NCBI GenBank assembly: GCA_937876385.1
Contig: CALFHQ010000121.1
Location: 1 to 9,939 of the forward strand
Length of the DNA: 9,939 bases
Source: an uncultured Pseudomonadota bacterium
GTDB lineage: Bacteria; Myxococcota_A; UBA9042; CAIXZC01
Direction: 5' to 3'
A model generated the notes under the pieces. It was not told where the DNA came from, ran no database searches, and saw only the letters and a list, made by a program, of their open reading frames with translations. Both the position numbers and the translations under genes were made by a program. Of this stretch, positions 6,674-9,939 are shown piece after piece (positions within the stretch are counted from its first letter, which is position 1; every line of letters begins with the position of its first letter).

Positions 6674-8519
6674 AGTGCGATTGAGTCTGATGTGGGACAG
6701 GAGATTTCTGAGGATTGAAGCTCTCTCGCTTCTCACCGCAATGAAGCATCGATGCTCCAAAATAGGGGTTGAGCAACTCATCATCAGGCTGCAACCAAAT
6801 GGCCCCCTGGTTGTCTCGGGCCATGGGGCAGAACATCTCGTAGTGAGTGGCAGTGCCCGCATGCCCGAAGCGTCTTTCCATCTCCAGCATGGCCTTTGAT
6901 AGGGGGTAGAAATGCTCCCGCTGTGTGTCGATGTCCTGGGCTGCGGCAATGGCCTTGGCGCCGTCCTCGATGGACACCTGGGCAGCGTCCCAATGTGCCT
7001 TCAAGACCTCTTCGAGGAGCCCTCCGTTCACATGGTCGAGAGCCGTGATGAGGCGGGCCGCCGACTCCCTGGCGACCGTGGTCTGGTCGTCTTTCAACCC
7101 TTCCCACATAGCGAAGTAAGCCTCGTATACCGGGTCCAATGCTTCCACGAAGGCTGAGGGCACCCGACCCGCTGCGATCTCCTCTCCCGGTAGAGACATC
7201 ATGCTCCCCTTCTTGCCTTGAATCTGAAGTTCCGAGTCCAACTTGAAGGCGCCTCTGGTGACCACCTTCTCCCCTTCCTTGAGACCCTCCTTGATGACGA
7301 ATCTCTGGCCCGCACGAGGCCCCAACTTCACCGTTCTGGCCTCGTAGAGGACGTTGTCGCCGGTTCCTTCTTCGACGTACACCACCCCCCGTCTGCCGGT
7401 TCGCAGCACCGCAGATACCGGCACCGTCAGGAGCGCCTTGCCGTCATCTCCTTTGCTCAGAGCTCCCAGGATCGTTCCTCGAACCAACATGCCGGGGCGG
7501 AGGGAAGAGTTCGAGTTCTCCAGAGGCACTCGGATTTCCACTGTGCGGCTTCTTCGATTCATCACCGGAGAGACGAACGACACCTTTCCTTGAAGTGAAT
7601 CCATGGCGGAATCGGGGAACTCAACGACGACGTCCTGTCCAACCTGGATCCAGGAGACATCCGAGTCGAAGGCGTCAAGCACCGCCCACACTGTTCCCAG
7701 ATCGGCAACCCGAGCCACCGGCGTCCCCTCCTTGAGGTATTGTCCCTTCTTCACCAGCAAGTCGAGAACCGTGCCCGACTGGGGGCTGAGCAGAGCGACT
7801 ACGGCTTGAGGCTCTTGCGATTCGAGAAAAGCGTCGATCTGTTTGGGCCACAAGCCCATGAGCCTGAGCTTCTCTCGAGCCGATTCCTCCGAGCCTGCCC
7901 CGAACTCATCAGACATCTGACGGGCGACCAACAACTCCTGCTGAGCCACCATCAAGTCGGGACTGTACAAATCGAGGAGAGGCTCCCCCCGTTCGATGGG
8001 GTAACCGGTGAAGTCTACATGGAGCTTCTCGACTCGCCCTGGAATCCACGAACTGACTGTTTCTACAAGGGTTTCGTCGGGGCGGATTTCTCCAACAACT
8101 CGAAAGGTCCGAGTCACCGGGCCAGCTTCGACCGTGGAAGTTTCGAGGCCGATGAGGGCTCGGTCCCCGGGGGACACCGAAATGGAGTTGGGGCCCACAT
8201 AAGTGCCCCCGGTCACTAACGGAATCAGCTCCATGTTACAGATGGGGCACAATCCGGGTTCCGGTAGCCGAATCTGCGGGTGCATGGAGCATGTCCATAT
8301 GGTGGGGGCCTTCTCTTTGTGTGGGGCGCTTGTCGTGGCGTGTTCGTGAGTCTTGTGCTCTGCCCCCGACTGACTCCACATCCCAAGGAAAAACACGGCA
8401 ATAAGCAGCGCCAGGGTCAAAGCCAATGGGATGCGACTGCGGGCCCAAAGAGCCAGTTCAACCGCAACTGCGCCAACTTTCTCAAACCAGCCATTCTTGC
8501 TTTCTTCTTTCTTCAACAT
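6672..8519 (-). CDS. cusB: CusB-like membrane fusion protein with HMBD and DUF3347-type ends
   Basis: 615 aa periplasmic adaptor linking pump and outer-membrane factor. Order of parts: cytoplasmic start; one TM anchor (about 30-48); a His-rich linker (H55, H58, H60, H67); a heavy-metal-binding domain with CSMHP (77-81) and CPICNM (91-96); the barrel-sandwich/helical-hairpin core (VSSWIPGRVEKLHVDF at 155-170, YSPDL at 185-189, LLSPQSGTVLDLLVKKGQYL at 243-262); beta-barrel and membrane-proximal parts (SFVSPVMNRRSRTVEIRVPL at 314-333, LRPGML at 340-345, LTVPVSAVL at 364-372); and a C-terminal extension (about 455-597) with FCPMA (563-567), NPYFG (584-588) and MLHCG (591-595), the pattern of DUF3347. 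The start at 8519 is chosen because GGAGG lies 6 bases upstream and a sigma-54 promoter sits at 8567-8552; the in-frame ATG at 8573 would lie upstream of that promoter. It is the first gene of the operon. The Cys/Met/His ligands favour Cu(I)/Ag(I), which is inferred. Confidence 0.93.
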   Translation of the reverse strand: MLKKEESKNGWFEKVGAVAVELALWARSRIPLALTLALLIAVFFLGMWSQSGAEHKTHEHATTSAPHKEKAPTIWTCSMHPQIRLPEPGLCPICNMELIPLVTGGTYVGPNSISVSPGDRALIGLETSTVEAGPVTRTFRVVGEIRPDETLVETVSSWIPGRVEKLHVDFTGYPIERGEPLLDLYSPDLMVAQQELLVARQMSDEFGAGSEESAREKLRLMGLWPKQIDAFLESQEPQAVVALLSPQSGTVLDLLVKKGQYLKEGTPVARVADLGTVWAVLDAFDSDVSWIQVGQDVVVEFPDSAMDSLQGKVSFVSPVMNRRSRTVEIRVPLENSNSSLRPGMLVRGTILGALSKGDDGKALLTVPVSAVLRTGRRGVVYVEEGTGDNVLYEARTVKLGPRAGQRFVIKEGLKEGEKVVTRGAFKLDSELQIQGKKGSMMSLPGEEIAAGRVPSAFVEALDPVYEAYFAMWEGLKDDQTTVARESAARLITALDHVNGGLLEEVLKAHWDAAQVSIEDGAKAIAAAQDIDTQREHFYPLSKAMLEMERRFGHAGTATHYEMFCPMARDNQGAIWLQPDDELLNPYFGASMLHCGEKRESFNPQKSPVPHQTQSH

Positions 8520-8525
8520 GGAACG

Positions 8526-8530
8526 CCTCC
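8526..8530 (-). promoter_or_regulatory. ribosome binding site deciding the adaptor start at 8519
   Basis: GGAGG with a 6-base spacer before the ATG at 8519. It lies just downstream of the predicted sigma-54 transcription start (about 8541), giving a 5' leader of about 22 bases. Confidence 0.75.
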
Positions 8531-8551
8531 GCTGCTGTTGCCCAAACAGGT

Positions 8552-8567
8552 TGCACACCCCGTGCCA
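8552..8567 (-). promoter_or_regulatory. sigma-54 (-24/-12) promoter of the efflux operon
   Basis: The minus strand reads TGGCACGGGGTGTGCA, against the sigma-54 consensus TGGCACG-N4-TTGCA/T. The -24 block is perfect (GG at 8566-8565), the -12 block has one mismatch (GTGCA), and the invariant GG and GC are separated by exactly 10 bases (GC at 8554-8553). The expected transcription start is about 8541, 22 bases before the adaptor ATG and just ahead of its Shine-Dalgarno. The gene two places upstream encodes an NtrC-type activator C-terminus, which is the class of regulator this promoter needs. Promoter sequence and spacing are seen directly; activity is inferred. Confidence 0.82.
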
Positions 8568-8599
8568 GCCCATCCCGGAGGCAAATAACAGGGAACGGA

Positions 8600-8639
8600 G
8601 GGTCCGGAGACCCGCTTGAGGCGGGGGGTTGAGGCGGGT
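8600..8639. repeat. GC-rich tandem repeat and hairpin segment between enhancer and promoter
   Basis: On the plus strand TTGAGGCGGG occurs twice (8616-8625 and 8629-8638, period 13 bp). Inverted repeats overlap it: GGGTC-CGGA-GACCC (8600-8613), CCCGC-TTGAG-GCGGG (8611-8625), and ACCCGC (8610-8615) with GCGGGT (8634-8639). The last is followed by TTTT on the plus strand, but no gene on that strand would use a terminator there. On the minus strand no T-run follows, so it is a weak candidate for a factor-independent terminator of the regulator genes. It might also act as a flexible or protein-bound spacer in the enhancer loop. Confidence 0.5.
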
Positions 8640-8642
8640 TTT

Positions 8643-8658
8643 CTGAAATAGTGTTCAG
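8643..8658. promoter_or_regulatory. dyad symmetry, possible third regulator site
   Basis: CTGAA-ATAGTG-TTCAG is a perfect 5-bp inverted repeat with a 6-base spacer. Its plus strand contains AATAGTGTTCA, close to AATAGTCGTCA found on the minus strand of the upstream direct repeat. It is centred about 110 bp before the predicted transcription start, so it may be a weaker or reversed binding site of the same activator. Confidence 0.35.
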
Positions 8659-8685
8659 CCGTCTACGGGAAGGTTTCGGGGGGAC

Positions 8686-8726
8686 TTTGACGACTATTGT
8701 GAAGGCGATTTGAGACTATTGTGAAG
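8686..8726 (-). promoter_or_regulatory. tandem upstream activator sites (two direct repeats)
   Basis: GACTATTGTGAAG (plus strand) occurs twice without mismatch, at 8692-8704 and 8714-8726, each preceded by TTTGA (8686-8690, one extra C before the core; 8709-8713, no extra base). The copies are 22 bp apart, about two helical turns, on the same DNA face. Each extended copy is a rough dyad (TTnAC...GTnAA in the first). They sit between the kinase stop and the sigma-54 promoter, about 150-180 bp before the predicted transcription start, a usual distance for enhancer sites of NtrC-family activators. Binding by the adjacent response regulator is inferred. Confidence 0.65.
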
Positions 8727-8751
8727 TGGCCAGAGCCGAGAGTCGGGCGGC

Positions 8752-9876
8752 TTAGGTCTCCAACGGCAGGGTGAAGGAGAAGGCAACCCGCCCCTCTTGG
8801 TTGTCGAGGAGTTTCAGGTGCCCTCCATGGTTCGACACGATGCGTGCAGCCGTTGAGAGTCCGAGGCCGGTCCCATCGGGACGCCCGGTTACAAAGGGCT
8901 CAAACAGGGTGTCCGCCAGGTGTGGTGGAATCGCCGGCCCGTTGTTTCGGAGGATCACCGTTGCGAGGTCTGCCCCGCCATGTGTCGAGACCTCGATGGT
9001 TGGGTCGGTCGTGGAGTTCAACGCCACAAAGGCGTTGAGCAGCAGGTTCAGCACGACTTGAGCTACCTGATCCATGTCCGCATCAACCCAAACCGGGGCT
9101 TCAGGGAGTTGGAATTGCCATTGAATCCCCAACTGTCGAGAGTGGGCGTCGGCCAATTCTCGACCCCGCTCCAGAACCTCCCTGAGATCCAGTCGTCGCC
9201 GCTGGGGCTCTTCTGGCTTCGCAAAGGAAAGGAATCGGTGGATCACCCCGTTCAATCGATCGATTTCGGCTAGATGGAGGGTTTGCATCCGGTGTTCGGC
9301 AGCTCCCTCCGGGAGGGCCTTTATTACGATTTCCGCTGTGCTTCGCATGCCGTGAAGGGGATTTCGAATCTCGTGCGCCACCCCAGCCGTCAGTTGGCCC
9401 AATGCTGCCAACTTCCCCGCCTGGATGACTTGCTGCTCCATGGCCCGAGTCTCCAGGAGCGTCCTTTCCAACTCTCGAGCGCTCTCCTCTGCTGCCCTTC
9501 GCTGGCGATCTTGCCGGTCCACCAGGAGGCCGACCAGGGAACCCATAGCGAAGTAGAGCAACACCTCAAGGAGCTTCTCCGTCCCCCGTCCCGGGTCATG
9601 CTGGAGGTGGCCGTGCCCCCCCGACATGAAGGCGTGGGGCAAGTAGAGAATCGTCATCACCGATGCAGCAACAAGCCCCCCCCGCAAGCCGCCGGCAAAG
9701 GCAGCGATGATGAGGGGAATGTAATACAGTCGCCGCAGCACATCGTGAGCCCACATGAGGGTCGACGGACTCAGGTAATGCACCAGGGTGATGGCGGCGA
9801 TGGGAATCCAGATGGCGAAAAGCTGCCACCAACCGAAGATTCGAGAGTGCTGTGCGGGAGAGGTTGGTCGGTTCAT
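8752..9876 (-). CDS. membrane sensor histidine kinase, partner of the NtrC-type regulator
   Basis: 374 aa. Four predicted TM helices (about 14-33, 49-63, 66-81, 102-118) precede a cytoplasmic coiled linker (120-150), a HisKA domain with phospho-acceptor H168 in HEIRNPL (168-174), and a HATPase_c domain: N-box LNLLLNA (276-282, N277 and N281), G1 region NNGPAIP (311-317), F-box LFEPF (324-328) and G2 GTGLGL (335-340). The loop HAFMSGGHGHLQHD (81-94) between TM3 and TM4 is predicted periplasmic and contains four His, one Met and one Asp, a plausible metal-sensing site. HEIRNPLHGM and a short C-terminus are typical of NtrB/ZraS-like kinases that work with sigma-54 activators. The start is fixed by a 4-base ATGA overlap with the regulator stop. 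In the G1 box the usual Asp is Asn (N311) and the second Gly is Ala (A315); variants of this kind are seen in active kinases, so loss of function is not implied. Confidence 0.93.
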   Translation of the reverse strand: MNRPTSPAQHSRIFGWWQLFAIWIPIAAITLVHYLSPSTLMWAHDVLRRLYYIPLIIAAFAGGLRGGLVAASVMTILYLPHAFMSGGHGHLQHDPGRGTEKLLEVLLYFAMGSLVGLLVDRQDRQRRAAEESARELERTLLETRAMEQQVIQAGKLAALGQLTAGVAHEIRNPLHGMRSTAEIVIKALPEGAAEHRMQTLHLAEIDRLNGVIHRFLSFAKPEEPQRRRLDLREVLERGRELADAHSRQLGIQWQFQLPEAPVWVDADMDQVAQVVLNLLLNAFVALNSTTDPTIEVSTHGGADLATVILRNNGPAIPPHLADTLFEPFVTGRPDGTGLGLSTAARIVSNHGGHLKLLDNQEGRVAFSFTLPLET

Positions 9877-9939
9877 CGCACGATCCCATATTTCTCGATA
9901 CGGTATGCAAGAATGTGCCGAGGAACCCGAAGGAACTCG
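9873..9939 (-). CDS. C-terminus of NtrC-family sigma-54 response regulator (partial)
   Basis: The last 21 codons encode EFLRVPRHILAYRIEKYGIV plus R, then TGA. The pattern (L)xVxRxxLxYRIxKYGI is the recognition helix and end of a Fis-type helix-turn-helix, the DNA-binding domain that closes NtrC/ZraR-type activators. The rest (receiver and AAA+ domains) would lie beyond the window. Its stop overlaps the kinase ATG (ATGA), so regulator and kinase are cotranscribed and probably translationally coupled. The kinase gene and the sigma-54 promoter downstream support this reading. Identity as a response regulator, rather than another bEBP type, is inferred from the kinase. Confidence 0.8.
   Translation of the reverse strand, partial: EFLRVPRHILAYRIEKYGIVR

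Noticed and set aside
8520..8573. Longer adaptor start at the ATG at 8573
   Set aside because: It would put the coding start upstream of the sigma-54 promoter (8567-8552) and add an 18-residue stretch unlike any signal. The ATG at 8519 has an ideal GGAGG.
8600..8640. Intrinsic terminator after the kinase gene
   Set aside because: The hairpins are GC-rich, but a T-run follows only on the plus strand, where no gene would use it. It is kept as a structured repeat segment instead.
8643..8726. CRISPR-like repeat array
   Set aside because: There are only two 13-bp copies with a 9-bp gap and no spacers or cas genes. The position fits regulator sites.

Overview
This window is a compact, one-direction (all minus strand) heavy-metal efflux locus from a GC-rich Gram-negative bacterium. 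Signal peptides, TolC-type outer-membrane factors and a sigma-54/NtrC-type control system point to a diderm of the proteobacterial or deltaproteobacterial/myxococcal kind. The exact lineage cannot be read from the sequence. Transcription runs from high to low coordinates.

Layout in transcription order: (i) the last 21 codons of a Fis-type HTH, the C-terminus of an NtrC-family response regulator (9939-9873), whose stop overlaps the start of (ii) a four-TM sensor histidine kinase with a His-rich, predicted periplasmic loop (9876-8752). (iii) A 232-bp control region (8751-8520) holds a near-consensus -24/-12 promoter, two 13-bp perfect direct repeats 22 bp apart about 150-180 bp upstream of the predicted transcription start, a further dyad, and a GC-rich repeat/hairpin segment. 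(iv) A four-gene operon follows: a CusB-like membrane fusion protein with metal-binding domains at both ends (8519-6672), a long CusA-like HME-RND pump (6660-2836), and two different TolC-family outer-membrane factors in tandem (2839-1496 and 1499-84). (v) After the last stop comes a short gap and possibly the first 12 codons of an unrelated gene (38-1).

The simplest model is that metal in the periplasm is sensed by the kinase, the phosphorylated NtrC-type regulator binds the upstream repeats, and sigma-54 polymerase at the -24/-12 element transcribes the efflux operon. The pump, adaptor and outer-membrane factor(s) then expel the metal across both membranes. Cu(I)/Ag(I) is the best guess for the substrate: the adaptor has a Cys/Met/His metal-binding motif and a DUF3347-type C-terminus, and the pump keeps the three periplasmic Met ligands of E. 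coli CusA. The pump has, however, lost every one of the CusA methionine relay pairs and carries an extra block of about four membrane helices, so it belongs to a divergent long subfamily.
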